From assembly GCA_022570795.1 (NCBI GenBank), contig JAKUDP010000002.1:1240001-1304000 (forward strand): 64,000 nucleotides of DNA, read 5' to 3'. The translations under genes and the position numbers were made by a program. Below, in pieces: positions 22,080 through 33,310 of the stretch (position 1 is the stretch's first letter; each line of letters begins with the position of its first letter). Below the pieces are notes generated by a model, which did not search any database, had not been told where the DNA came from, and saw nothing but the letters and a program-made list of their open reading frames with translations. Source of the DNA: Sphaerulina vaccinii (Eukaryota; Ascomycota; Dothideomycetes; Mycosphaerellales; Mycosphaerellaceae).

Positions 22080-23762
22080 CTAGCGATACCTCTCAGAAAC
22101 CTCGACACTCTCCCCACCCATGGTTCCAGACGGAATTCCCGTTGTCTCTCTTCTTGCCATACCAGAAACAGCCGAACTCCGTCTCCTTTCCCTATCTCGT
22201 GCATTTTGCCTCTGCGTCTGACTCATTCGTCTCCAGTATGGATCCTCATCATCATCATAGCCTCTGTAGTGACAAAAGCAGGTATACTGCAAAGCATGCA
22301 AGAACTTCTCCCAGCTCACTTGAATGCTAGACTCAGCTTCACCGATCTTCTCGGCTACTTCGCATCGCCAGCACTTGGTCTTGCCCATGCGATGGTGCCA
22401 TGTACCACGCTGGTTCCGCCGATGCACAAGCTAGGCGCGACCTCCAGGATCCGTAGTGATAGTGTCAGAAGTTCTCGCGGTCGAGAAAGTAGTGGCGTGT
22501 GTGATTCCTGGAACCGGATGATTTACTGGTACTTGGAAAGTAGTAGTGCTGCCTTCTGGCGACGATATGAACGTCATTGTAGGCGAGAAATGCAGTACTC
22601 TGGTATCTGGATGGGCCTCGCCACTTCTAGCCCGCTGAGTGTTTCCGCTTTGGAGATCCATATATGGCAGGGTGGAAGCAGAACGATCTTGACTGGGGAT
22701 GGGTGGTAGCTCTCGGACTGGGATCGGAGGAAGCTCGTGGAGTGGTATATCTGGTGATGCGCCATCAAAGGACGAGGCTGACTGGCCGTGATGAGCAAGC
22801 AGTACCGGTGATGAGATACCATGACCATTCTTCAACTTCGAAAGCTTGTGCCTGCAAAGCTTGGTTCCTTGCTGCACGGGTGTCCCGTCTAGCTGATCGC
22901 GTGTGCTGTGTGGTACCACGGCATCTGGGCGTCTTCCGATCCGAAGGTTTGAGCGAATGTTGGCTGGTAATGGTGCTAACCGTCGGGCTGCTATTGTATC
23001 GGCTCTCTTCGGCGTGACAGGAACGTGATTTTCGCTGACACGGCGAAGTGCTCGTTGAGCTTCCGTCAGAGGAGCATGACTTGATGGAGCAGATGTAAAA
23101 GGGTGAGAGGGGAGATCAGCGAATCGGTGCGTGGCGTGAGCACTCCTGGGTGGCCTCCAACGCTGACCATTGGGTCTCCTCCTATGTCGAGCAAACTCTT
23201 CTTGCAAGCGTCGCTGTTGCTGTCCATCAAGTGGCGAGCGGCTGGCTCCATGGGAGCGCAACCACTGCATAAGGAAGGGCCAGCCGAAGTGTGATTGACC
23301 AGTGCCATCGGGAATGTTGTTCTCGCCTGGCCATCTTGGGAATCCAGGAGGTGTCTTTCGGCGAAAAGGTGGTTCGAAGAGTGGTTCTGCCTTGCGCGGT
23401 GTCTCTGGCAGATCTGTAGAGCTACTTCTCAGTACTCTAGTGAAGATATCGTCGGCAGAGAAGCGGCGTCGTCGTTGCCTAGGCGGTCGTTGGGTTTCAT
23501 CCTGGCAGGGCGGTGGCTCCAGAGATGCGAGTCGTCGCTGGAACGTCCAGACCGACGGTATTGTCTTGAGTGTTTGTATGCTTTTCTGCTCCGTGATTGT
23601 ACAGAGTCGTGTACCGCCACTTCTATCTCTCAATCCGCAGTCTGATGAGACCGATCCGACATCTTGAACTGTTTCGCCGTCAAAGATAGAGTTGTGTTCG
23701 CTCGGCACTGCATCCGACGAGCCCAATCTGCTTGGGCTCGCGGCTCTTCGGATGTGTCGCAC
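22080..23762 (-). CDS. Unknown fungal protein with a CWRC..CFCH C-terminal domain; 5' end uncertain
   Basis: One frame runs from 23762 to 22080, broken by a single TAG at 22431-22433. A 96-nt intron, 22431-22526 (CCA|GTAAAT, CTGAC branch, CCTAG acceptor), removes this stop without changing frame. The first part is a basic, Pro/Arg-rich, probably disordered protein (RPPRQRRRRFSADD, LPPIPVRELPPIP). The last 110 residues have MGKTKCWRCE, then YTCFCHYRGYDDDEDPYW, a paired-cysteine pattern that suggests metal binding; I recall similar tails in fungal hypothetical proteins but cannot name a family. The frame begins directly after a strong acceptor (GCTAAC branch, CCAG at 23763), so an upstream exon exists. 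One candidate starts at an ATG near 23,836 and uses a GTCAGA donor, giving MYKLFMH. The start is unresolved. Confidence 0.5.
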
Positions 23763-24579
23763 CTGGTATGGTCATATAAGTTAGCTTTTGATGCGACAGC
23801 CAGTTCCTCTGACGTGCATGAAGAGCTTGTACATGCCGAGTGGTGGTCTGATGCCGGTAAGGTTCCGGCACTAGGTTGTCTTGCAGGTGTCGTGGAAAAG
23901 TCTGTCTGTAATCCTGAATCCATATCTATGCAGCTGCAGGCGTAGGCATGCTACAATAGCTCATGGGGTTGCGTAAACTTAAGCGGAAATCTTGGAGCAC
24001 CAGAAACAGCCAGAGATTATTGATGCTGAAGGCGTGTCCGGTGAAAAGTACCTTCCTGCGCCACGCTTGGGCCTTCCGCACATTTGCTGCTACTGTCGTC
24101 TCCTAGCCATCATCTGTTGCGAAGGCAGTGACAATCGATATGTCGCTTGTGATGTCTACAACCGAGCTGCTGATTTTGATGTAGGTGAGAACTCTTTCCA
24201 GTGAGCTAAGAATCACGCTATGAACCACGTCAATGAGCTTCACATGAAGAGTGGCACCGAGCTGTCTGTCTCGACCACCTCATTGGCGAGCGCGTACACC
24301 GTATGCAGTGCCCGCATTGTGGTGTGGGCGATTCTGCTAGACTCTTTCCAGGATCGTGGGCACCAGGTGTCCGACACGCGGACCTGCCACTCTGTATTCG
24401 CTCATAGTTCTGTAGAGCGGGAGTTCGCGGGTACGAATGTGCCTTGAAGTGAAGACACGCCTGCGAGTTCCTTGCTGTGATGGGACATGTTCGTAGCAAA
24501 AGCCTAGTCCAGAAGCTGAAATAGTCATCAAAGGTGGCATGCTACGTGTTGTAAGCAGAGCAGCCAGGCAATGTGATAT

Positions 24580-25023
24580 CTAGCTGTCGCTGTAGGTGAT
24601 GATCGACGATGCGATTGATGTATACGCGAGGCCCAGGCGGTGAAGAAAACTCGAAAGGGAATCCGGAGAACAAGTTTCGTGTACATGCAGCAAGATAGGC
24701 GCCCTTGCCGAAAGGAGTGGTCCAGTGTGGTTAGAGCTGGTATTCTCGTGCTGCGAGCAAGGTAAGTAAGGTGAACATGGAGTCCGCAAAACGCGGACTA
24801 GCACCATGGCCGTCGTGTTCGTTGCTAAATGAGTACTCACCGCCCGACACACGTCGTACACAACAGAGTCAACGAGCGTCATCGCTTCAGCTCTAGCATG
24901 AACTGATATAGCCATCGAGTATATCAGTAAACAAGTGCGGATCTTCTGCGCCAAGTATCTTGAAGAGAGTGGAGCCTCATCCGAGATGATAGTGGACAGG
25001 AGGTCGGGAACAGACGTAGGCAC
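24580..25023 (-). CDS. Possible gene or gene remnant, low confidence
   Basis: A protein-like reverse-strand frame (TSVPDLLSTIISDEAPLSS, then RAEAMTLVDSVVYDVCRA) contains a good donor (GCG|GTGAGT) and acceptor (TTGCTCGCAG) bounding a 90-nt intron at about 24757-24846 that keeps frame. The tail ends HRLGLAYTSIASSIITYSDS. The first ATG is inside (MAISVHARAEA), so a longer upstream part may be missing. I recognise no domain. It could be a relic. Confidence 0.25.
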   Translation of the reverse strand: MPTSVPDLLSTIISDEAPLSSRYLAQKIRTCLLIYSMAISVHARAEAMTLVDSVVYDVCRAVSTHLATNTTAMVLVRVLRTPCSPYLPCSQHENTSSNHTGPLLSARAPILLHVHETCSPDSLSSFLHRLGLAYTSIASSIITYSDS

Positions 25024-25391
25024 TCAGGCGGACCTTGTGTACATCTTTCTGGTGGATGGCCAACGTAGTGTAGCCACGGGGAGATGTACGTTGCCATGCC
25101 GGCGATCCCGTGGGCGGCAGTACCGCAATGGTGGATGTGGCTTCGAACCAGTGCGAGAAGCGATGCCCGTTTCTGACATTCTTGGCTTAGCCCTGTCAGG
25201 ATGAAGAGGCTCAATAGGAACAGTAGTTCCCACAAGATGTGCAGCAGGAGGCTCTACGCTGCCAGCAGGATCTTCATGCTGTTAAAATGGCGGCGGGCTT
25301 ATGCCGGCTTTCGCTTCCCCATCGGCTTGCCGTGCCCGACTGAACGGTAGCGAGACTTCAGCTCCACCAGCTGCGACGAAGATCGCCGTAC

Positions 25392-25940
25392 TCAGCTCCG
25401 ATGCCATAGACGGAGCGACCCAAGAGCTGCGCTTCGCACAACAACATGAGTTGATGACCCGCCAGCAGAGCTGTGCATATGCGAGTACCACTTCATATCC
25501 CGCGGGTTCTGTTCAGCATTCGTTCCGATGCTCTGGGCGCTGCAGGGCGAGCGTGGTACTAGGAAGTATATTTGAACGTCGTTGAGAGCTCGAGTGTGAC
25601 AGTTGATGATGATACTGAGAGCGTCGGAAGTTCTCAGACTTGTTTCTTGCACGCAGTGACACTGGTGAAGCTCCACATTGCACAGACGTGCTCTCCGAGC
25701 CACAGCAACAACCAGGCCACGGAGGTCGCCAAAAAACCGCGAAATGACTCTTGAAAGCCAAGCTTGTCCTGGACCATGCCTCTGAACGAGCACACGAGGA
25801 TTCTTGAGATGACAAAACGTCACGCATGCTTGCTCCAGGATTATAAGATTTGCAAGCTCGCTTGAGCCGATGGTGCATGAGTCGTGGGATACGACCACGA
25901 ATCCCTTCTTTGCTGCTTCAACTTTCAGCCTGACGCGCAT
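25392..25940 (-). CDS. Possible hypothetical protein, low confidence
   Basis: A reverse-strand frame from an ATG at 25940 encodes 182 aa with a moderately hydrophobic, protein-like middle (CTIGSSELANLIILEQACV). An overlapping forward frame of 178 codons starts at 25870. No domain, intron or neighbour supports either; the reverse frame is slightly preferred on composition. Confidence 0.18.
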   Translation of the reverse strand: MRVRLKVEAAKKGFVVVSHDSCTIGSSELANLIILEQACVTFCHLKNPRVLVQRHGPGQAWLSRVISRFFGDLRGLVVAVARRARLCNVELHQCHCVQETSLRTSDALSIIINCHTRALNDVQIYFLVPRSPCSAQSIGTNAEQNPRDMKWYSHMHSSAGGSSTHVVVRSAALGSLRLWHRS

Positions 25941-27795
25941 GAGTTCTGGAAGACGCCCTCACAAAACACCACCTGTTACCGCGCGGTGCCATCATATGCC
26001 GGTTCAGCATTTAGCTCCCGGCATCCTGATACTTGCGCATTGTCTTCGCGGAGCGGTGGACTTGACAATGCGCTCCTCGCCAAAATTATCTCTTCTTGTA
26101 CAGTTCTCGTCTGTTGTGAGACTGGGCGTCAATAATTCTGCTGTGCGACAGCGGTGGCGTACACATAGCCACGTGTGGAGGAGGCAAGTGGTACGAAAGA
26201 GGACGCATTCAGCGATGCAAGTCAATGGATTGGGCCTCAGAACGGCAGCATGGTGGATTTGTGGATGTGGATCACCAGCCACTGAAGTGAGGCTTGTGCT
26301 TGACAGCACTCCACATATTAAAGTTGGCGTAGTCATCCTCCTTGTGAACCCAGCGCAAGCGGCGCTCCAGCTGCAACGCTCCGCGTTGGACGCGCAAGAG
26401 CAGTGATGATCCTGGCCCAGAGGCATGGACAGCTAGCGGGGAGATGCGAAGCAGCTCGATCGCACTACCTACGAACAAAGATCCCGGATTTCAATAGTTC
26501 GAGGCGGAGGTCGTGTGAGCGGAGCTCTTGTAAAGTCCATGGTTGTAACTATGTTCTCTTGCAAGGCTCCAGTATTGGCTGTATACACACTGACCTAGCA
26601 CTAGTGGGGCACATGTCATGTTTTCCGTCCGTTGCCGCAGAGTCAGAGTTCGAAACATGGTGCACTCTCGAACTGAGCCCCAGACGTCACGCCTCAGTAG
26701 TTGCCCGAGGACGGAGGTTGTTTCGCAAGCCCGTAAGTCAGGGTGGTAAAGCTACGCGAGGAAGCCCAATTCGCGCATGAATCATTCGCGATGGCATGCG
26801 TGCGCTCCTCCTTTCACGTTGCCTCGTGCCTAGATAGGAGGATGACAGTAGTCGTAGCTGAAATTGTCAAGGCTACTCTGTCTTGAATGGCAAACTACTG
26901 TACTGCATGATATGTACTCGTAGGATCGCAGTAAACTTACCGAGTGCAGATATGCAGCCGCAGCTAGCATCAGTTGATAAGATTTTGGCTTGTGTAAGGG
27001 GTGCTCAGCCAGTCCCGAGACCGCTTAGAAAAGTTGTCAAGAGTGTCGCGACCCGCTATTCGTCAGTTGCCACTTATTCGTCTATTTTGCGAAGAACCAG
27101 CTCCGTCTTGGTGCCACCTGCAGAAGTGCAGCGGTCGGGATCCTCACGAGGATCCTGTGTCATGGGCCATCTCCAGGAAGGGTGTCAACCAACACCACGA
27201 GCGGATTTGCTGTTCGAGCTCCCCTGGTCGATTGTGGACACTTCTGTGTGGGATGGCATTGACCGCCTAGTAGTTCAGACGAGGTGAGGGTCAATGGCAA
27301 GTAGCAACAGAAGGTTCGGCTCGCCGACGCAGGCGTTGCATTGGTCCTTTGCGGCCTGGTCCTTCATGCAAGCAGCACACGGACATCAGAGACCTGCAGT
27401 TGAGTTCCCGGGCGCAGGTTTCTATGCAGAAAGTATAGCCAATGCGTCAGCCCGAGCTCTAGCAGTAGCATCTTTGCGTTAACGGCCCTGCAGGCCTACG
27501 CTAGGCGACATACCGCCTGACTCCTGTGCGTTCCGTTCGCAATGCTGGGGTAGACTGCTAGGGAATATTATAGCTTCCAAACTTAAGTGTATCCCCGTCT
27601 CCAAGTTCCGCAATTTACTGGAACAGCAGGAACCGATTGGGCTCCAACAAAATCGGACAGCTCGTCGTGTCAACCATATATCATCATAGATTCCCATCGT
27701 TTCCGTGGCCCTACCTTGATCTGTCTGAGTGCTGTCACCAATATCGATCCGGAGTCGCGCCTCGTCATCGATAGACTGCCCACGAACACTTACAA

Positions 27796-28472
27796 ATGGC
27801 ACCACCACGACCCGCCCTAGCCCAAAGCGAGTCGAAAGCCAGATTCTTCGAGCGACTCGGTCTGGATGAACGAAATGAGTTCCATCGCAGAGTATATGCA
27901 ATGATGAAGGTGCGTTTCATTGATCGTCCTGTGTCGATCTGCGACCATGTTCTTACCTTTCTTGCAGGAAGAAGCTGTTGAAGGCCGAAGACGTATGACT
28001 GAAAGCCAAGACGTCCTTGTCCCGTCATTGAGAGGCAACTCGAGTGTCGAGCCACCATATAGCAATGCTCAGATCAGCGAAACTGTGACACATCGCGAGA
28101 TCCTGCGGATATACAGGATGGCCCGTCCGGAGACAAAAGTGGTGTATGATCTAGGTCGTGATACCGATCGGGTGGAGGAAGAGAACTGGGTGATTCGATG
28201 GATGCTTTGGCACGTCTTCCGGTATCGTGACAGCCGCAATCGAAACCGTAGACACATCTCACCGAGTCCCGAACGGCCGCAGCCTCCAAATCCAAGCATA
28301 GCAGCTGTGGCATCCAGCAGTAGAGGGTCACATCACTGTGAGTCTCCCCATAGCCATGGTTTGGCATGTAGTTACTGACAATCCGATCCCAGATCACGCA
28401 AGTGCTGCCCATGCTCAACAACGACAGAGCTACTACTGGGATCCCGTTCGAAACCAATACGTTCTGCGATGA
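27796..28472 (+). CDS. Hypothetical protein, three exons
   Basis: Exons 27796-27909, 27968-28337 and 28393-28472 total 564 nt, giving 187 aa. Both introns are typical: 58 nt (AAG|GTGCGT..CTTGCAG) and 55 nt (CACT|GTGAGT, TTACTGAC branch, ATCCCAG). Frame is kept at each junction. The N-terminus has a charged helix (SKARFFERLGLDERNEFHRR). The middle carries THREILRIYRMARPETKVVY and a Trp-rich segment (EENWVIRWMLWHVFRYRD), followed by an Arg/Ser/Pro-rich region. The last exon ends QSYYWDPVRNQYVLR, a compact aromatic tail that often closes conserved fungal proteins. There is no signal peptide or membrane helix. I know of no function. Confidence 0.65.
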
Positions 28473-29654
28473 TGAGCTTTCGAGATTTGTCATTGCTTCA
28501 GTTCACTTGTGCACCCCGCTGGAAGCTGATATGCCATCGGTGGTGGCGATTTTAAGATGGTAGCCGCTGGGAGGCTTGCAAAGAGGTTGGGCAAACGCTT
28601 GCAGAGCGGTGGAGCTGGTCTCATCCATTTCGACTTCGCTCCCCGCGGGCACGACGAAGGCGAAGAGCCGTGGGTTCATCTCCCTCTCCCTCTCAACACG
28701 CTTTCGTGTCTGCGACACCGGAGATGCTGGCACGCCGAAAAGGTCGGAAGATGTGGTTGTTGAGGTGATGATGATGAAGAAGTTGGAAGGGAAGAACAAC
28801 GTCTTTGGAGATGTGGACACTTCGAAAACTTGGTGGCTGCTGGTTGCCGGCAAGCCGAATATGGCCCTATTTACACCCTAGATTATAATGTACCCGACAT
28901 CAACTTCCACATGAGCACGATACCAGCACATCTATTCAGAGCAGAATACATGATCTAGCATTGTGTGTTGCACCAAGAACCATATGTGGCTGAGCGCAAT
29001 GGTTTCCCCATCGATTTCACTGTCACTAGCGTGCCACTACCACGAACGTCAAGCTGAAGAACAACCACGAAACTTCACGAAGTCAAAAAAACACCTACAT
29101 GCGGAAGATCGAGGCGGGCAGACTAGCTGGAGGTATAGCGATGCGCCTTGCCATTTGTAGTATACGCTATATAGATGCCGTTTGACTTCTATCGTGCATA
29201 TGATCGACTGAGCGCTACTGGATTTAAAGTACTGTCTGCGGTGCCGCGATGACACAAAGAAGTCCAACCAAACAGATTAGTACAATGCGCGGCTGCCGAG
29301 TGATGGCCATTGTCTGACACACGAAAGAGTCAACAAGGAGTTCGAAATTATTCATGATGAGCACTGATCGTTGCGGTTCTTGTGTTGGAAATTAGAGCCA
29401 AGAACGAAAAGTTCTTCACAGCAAGGTATCTCGTCTTCGTTTTGCGAGCCCGTTTCTAACCGAAGCAAGCATCTACACGTGTCACAGGGACCAGTGCTAT
29501 TCAAGTAGTTGCATCCTGAAACCTTTCTTACTTTCTTACAAGGCATCGAGATTCCATGAACATGACAGTAAAGCAAACACTTGATAAGTATTGGCAAGAG
29601 GCCACTGTACATGTATCATATTATACACTTTCTTGCCGAAGAGACTCGGTGGGT
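28473..29654. other. Intergenic, no supported gene
   Basis: 1.2 kb between convergent genes. Overlapping frames near 28,503-28,881 on both strands are the longest (116 and 101 codons) but lack a consistent start or splice signals. Nothing else was recognised. Confidence 0.35.
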
Positions 29655-31334
29655 CTAGACCTTCGGTGCGAAAAGATCTCGCCAGAACTCCTTGAAGCCA
29701 TACTGGGGCTTACGGTCATCATGAACGTGCGAAGCCCGGTCCATAGCAAACTTTTCCAGAACAGAGCCAGCTTTGTGACCGATGACCTCTACACCTTTGA
29801 TCTTAGGCGTCGAGGCCCGATTTTGAATGGTGGCCGCGACCTGTGGTGCAACATCCGCGAAACATGTCTGCAATTCTCGCTCGAGAGAAAAGTATGGCTT
29901 CTTGGCCAGGTTGGGTGCCATGAGATTGTAAGAGCGCGTGAGATTATTCAGCTCTTGAATCGCAAGCTTGTGGTATGACAGCTCGGTCCTTTCCCATTGT
30001 TGGTCTCGGAAAGGCGCAACAGTGGGTACCCTAGGTGCCGCAGGTGGTGGAGCTTGTGAAAGCAGAGTATGCTGGTTGGATATATTGACTTGCTCCTCTG
30101 GTGGCTTCAGTGTTCCATCATCGTTAAAAGTCTGCTCCAACACCTTAATCTCCTCTTCCATTTGCGTCGCATCATCGACGTCTGCAGTCTTGAGCTCACC
30201 AGATATCGTGATCTGGGACAAGTGTCCCTGGTTGTCCAGTGCATTCAACTTCTCGATCTGCTCTTTCGTCGGATTCTCTAGGCTCTCGGCAAACGCATAT
30301 TCCTCAGCCAGCTTCAGTTGACTGTCTAGACTTCCTCCACGACTTGTGATCACTCGCGATACGTGACGTTTCCAGTCTGATCTGAGTCGCCGACGGAAAA
30401 TATTGGCTGTTGCGACTACCTCTTGCTGCTTCTCGATCCAGGGAGGCACAACATCGTTCTTCTTCAGCATCATCTTATTCATAAGATATGTTGTGGTGTC
30501 GATAAACGGCGAGCTAGCATTATGATCTCTTTCGATCTTCGGGCCTCTCGGCAGGTTCTTGAACTGTCCTCGCGCGATTGCATCCTCAATTCTCTGATTC
30601 GCCAAGGACGTCACAGCTTGAACAGAAGCTGCTACATTGCGAGCACCAGGGAGGAACCGAGCTTGCATCTCCTGCCGAAATCTCTCGCGCTCCTCATCGG
30701 TCAGGCCAGCGGCGTCCTCGCCGGTCGAGTACTTGCTCACCTTCTCACGAGCGTTCGCGATACGTGCGCCAGCGCTAGGCTTCGTCTTCGACCTTCCCGT
30801 GTCGACCTTGCGCGGGGCCCCCCGTGGTGCAGAGTCGTTCAGCATACGCAGGCTCGCATCTGCGATACTCTCAGTGCCAGACCATGGTGCCGCAGCTGCA
30901 GTCTCGCGAGCATGCTTTGGAGCACCTGCTGGCATGCTGGACTGCGAGATGGCGCCAGCATGTTCACTCCTGAAGTTCGCTGCTGCGATCTTGTCCTCGA
31001 GCTCCCGCTTGAGCTCTTCACTGAACCCAGAGCCTTCGGTCTCTTCGACAGCCTTTCGAGCACTTCGTCCGCCTGTCGTAAGAGCCTCCTCGCTCATCTG
31101 CTCCAGCTTCTGTGTCATGGCACCCTTAACTGTCTCTTGCTGCCCACCGAGTGCTCCAGCTGCTGAACCCCGAGCTTCGCCATCACCATCGCCACCTGAG
31201 CCTGCTGCAGGTGGCGAGGCTGTATCTGAGGCATATCTCACGAGTCCGGCATATTGGGAACTGAGCGTTCGTCTCACGGCTGGCAGGCAATAAGCGCTGC
31301 TAGACAGTGACGATAGTAAAATCTTTTGTGGCAT
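29655..31334 (-). CDS. Mitochondrial DUF1992 (DNAJC28-like) protein
   Basis: A single exon of 559 aa. The ATG at 31334 gives MPQKILLSSLSSSAYCLPAV, rich in Ser and basic residues, followed by RRTLSSQYAG, a good matrix-targeting sequence; the further in-frame extension starts at a non-ATG codon. The central segment (about residues 240-310) matches the conserved DnaJ-homologue subfamily C member 28 domain: RIEDAIARGQFKNLPRGPKI, then SPFIDTTTYLMNKMMLKKND and VPPWIEKQQE. No J-domain HPD motif is present, as usual for fungal members. The N-terminal third is Ala/Gly/Ser-rich and low in complexity. The C-terminus (YSLxRELxxCF-like, then YGFKEFWRDLFA) is conserved-looking. The biochemical role of the family is poorly defined; mitochondrial location is inferred from the presequence. 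Confidence 0.82.
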   Translation of the reverse strand: MPQKILLSSLSSSAYCLPAVRRTLSSQYAGLVRYASDTASPPAAGSGGDGDGEARGSAAGALGGQQETVKGAMTQKLEQMSEEALTTGGRSARKAVEETEGSGFSEELKRELEDKIAAANFRSEHAGAISQSSMPAGAPKHARETAAAAPWSGTESIADASLRMLNDSAPRGAPRKVDTGRSKTKPSAGARIANAREKVSKYSTGEDAAGLTDEERERFRQEMQARFLPGARNVAASVQAVTSLANQRIEDAIARGQFKNLPRGPKIERDHNASSPFIDTTTYLMNKMMLKKNDVVPPWIEKQQEVVATANIFRRRLRSDWKRHVSRVITSRGGSLDSQLKLAEEYAFAESLENPTKEQIEKLNALDNQGHLSQITISGELKTADVDDATQMEEEIKVLEQTFNDDGTLKPPEEQVNISNQHTLLSQAPPPAAPRVPTVAPFRDQQWERTELSYHKLAIQELNNLTRSYNLMAPNLAKKPYFSLERELQTCFADVAPQVAATIQNRASTPKIKGVEVIGHKAGSVLEKFAMDRASHVHDDRKPQYGFKEFWRDLFAPKV

Positions 31335-32578
31335 TCGTGAGAAGAGATGGACTGAAACAAGCTCGGTCACTGACGACGATAAATCAAGACCAGGGTATGA
31401 GCGGCTCGTCTCGCCACCCGATGCTGACTGTGCAATTTTGGCACTTCATCTTTGCCGTGGTTGTTTCTCGATTGCGCCTCGATAGCAACAACCACAATCG
31501 ACTATTTTTGCGCCAGCAACATATACTCAGGCATTCGCGTGACTTTGCCACCCAACTCACAAGTAGGCAGCAAGCGGGCCAACCTTTTCAAGCAGATTAA
31601 CTGATGACAGGCTTCGGCCATATAACACGCCACTTATTCGTGCTATACTGAACTCAAGACGCGGCGACAGCATCATGCCATTGGCTTTCAACTACTCTTA
31701 CGGTTCTCTGTTTGAGCCGCTCCGTGTTGGCAAGACCTTTTTTCGCAACGACCCCCGTACCTTGGCCTCTACGACCACGTAATACAGTTGACTAGGTCCC
31801 GCCATTCTCGAGTCACGAATATAGGTGAGATGAGAGGATGTTCGCGGTTAAGGATCCTTCGTTACGAATTTCCAACCAGAGTTGACCTCCTTACAGCAGA
31901 GCTTTGAGAGCTTTGCCAATGAACACGCTGCGACAAGGTCGTCTATGTCGGCGGCAGACTACTGTCGTTTTCCATCTCGTTCGGACGTCGAGTTCATCCG
32001 CACGTTGCAGATCTTTGATGCGGATACCACTCCCTCGGGTACACTTGAGACGTCACCGCCGCTCAATACGCAGTAAACATATGCCTTCTCATCTCGCAAG
32101 CGGCCGGTCACCCAGACCTTTGGAGCCAACTTTGCCTGAGAACGTTTCTTGTCGCCAAACGCCTATATGGTTAGCAGAATTGACGTCTGTCAACTAAGTC
32201 CAGATGCTACTTCGTCACGGTCGCTGCGTCGTTACTCGCTAACTCTCTCTACCAGGGCCCTTGGACTCTAAAGTCAGCCGGGCAGCGGCCGTTATATGTA
32301 AGACGTGGTCGTCTACCTCTCCACAGCCTGCTCAAACAAGATCGTTTCTGTGTAATACAGATCACTCCTCTTCTTGACTGTTATCTGACTAGCTCAAGTC
32401 ATTCCTTTGGCAGATTCTCTGCTCGAACATCATTCCTCATCACAGTCTGGACGACACACAAGCGCCACCACACACCGCATAGCAAGGGCTACTTCACAAA
32501 TTACAAAACCTGTCGTATACATCAGTCGCGACTCCACTGCTCATTTCGGAAAAGGCCAGGGCTGAAGAACCAGACCGG
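31335..32578. other. Divergent intergenic region
   Basis: 1.24 kb between the DUF1992 gene (minus) and the next gene (plus), presumably containing both promoters. Two overlapping frames near 31,880-32,200 are too short and unsupported to call. Confidence 0.35.
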
Positions 32579-33310
32579 ATGATGGAACAAGACGCATCTA
32601 CGCTCAGTGCCTATAGCGTCGTCCTCAGATGGGTGGAAGGGCCTCACACGGATCCCACCTTCCCAATGGAAGCTTTCACACGTGCCATAAGCCACGATAT
32701 CCAAGGCCACAATGTTTTACTCCAGCACATCATTTCCCTAAGCAGTATATGGCATTCGAGCTGGCCCTCGATTCGCCTGCAGCGTCGCCGACTATACGTT
32801 ACAGACATGAAGCCACGCATAACACGCGACTTACGAAGAGTCAACAAGCTCATCCGCTTCTGCAATGCAGAGGTCGGCGTATTTGGGAGGGATCTTACAC
32901 ATCTTCCGAAAAGGTTCACAAGCAAGGACAACATCACATTCGACCTTCTTCATCAAGCACGAACGATACTGCAAATGCTTGTCTCCGAAATCAATGCACT
33001 ACCAGAGAACGATCGACAAACTAGCGAGCTGCTCACAGACGAGATCTTGGAGAGAGATGACTCGCCGCCGTGCTCGTCGGTGACCAGATTCACAGAGGAC
33101 CATATTGGCAGGCCCTGTGTTACGCTGCGTGTCCCGGAACTGGAAGCGAAACAGATCCTCATGAAGAAGCCATCAGGATCGCCGACTCTGGTGCAATGCC
33201 AAAGCCGATGCGCTGAGTGCGACTGTCGACCTTGCCGTTGTTGGGCCAGAAAGCGAGCTCAGCGCAACGACTCGGTATTCAGTATGGTGTCGATGAAATC
33301 TGCTTTATAG
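32579..33310 (+). CDS. Hypothetical protein with a cysteine-cluster tail
   Basis: A single exon of 243 aa from an ATG at 32579. The N-terminal two thirds look globular and helical (AFTRAISHDIQGHNVLLQHI, RDLRRVNKLIRFCNAEVG, LLHQARTILQMLVSEINALP). Near the C-terminus six cysteines fall within 15 residues (C207, C211, C214, C216, C219, C221; CQSRCAECDCRPCRC), followed by Trp and a basic stretch. This cluster could bind metal or be palmitoylated; both are inference. There is no signal peptide. The family is not recognised. The frame is long for its composition and starts in a plausible context, so I favour a real gene. Confidence 0.5.
   Translation: MMEQDASTLSAYSVVLRWVEGPHTDPTFPMEAFTRAISHDIQGHNVLLQHIISLSSIWHSSWPSIRLQRRRLYVTDMKPRITRDLRRVNKLIRFCNAEVGVFGRDLTHLPKRFTSKDNITFDLLHQARTILQMLVSEINALPENDRQTSELLTDEILERDDSPPCSSVTRFTEDHIGRPCVTLRVPELEAKQILMKKPSGSPTLVQCQSRCAECDCRPCRCWARKRAQRNDSVFSMVSMKSAL

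Larger units (their letters stand above)
23924..27795. other. Gene-poor stretch with gene-like fragments
   Basis: 3.9 kb of normal base composition without a gene I can support fully. Fragments with protein-like composition and isolated splice signals (24.2-24.5, 24.6-25.0, 25.4-25.9 kb, all reverse strand) suggest decayed or very divergent genes. The two best are listed separately at low confidence. Confidence 0.4.

Noticed and set aside
28503..28881. Overlapping 116- and 101-codon frames on opposite strands
   Set aside because: Neither begins at a convincing ATG with splice or domain support, and they contradict each other.
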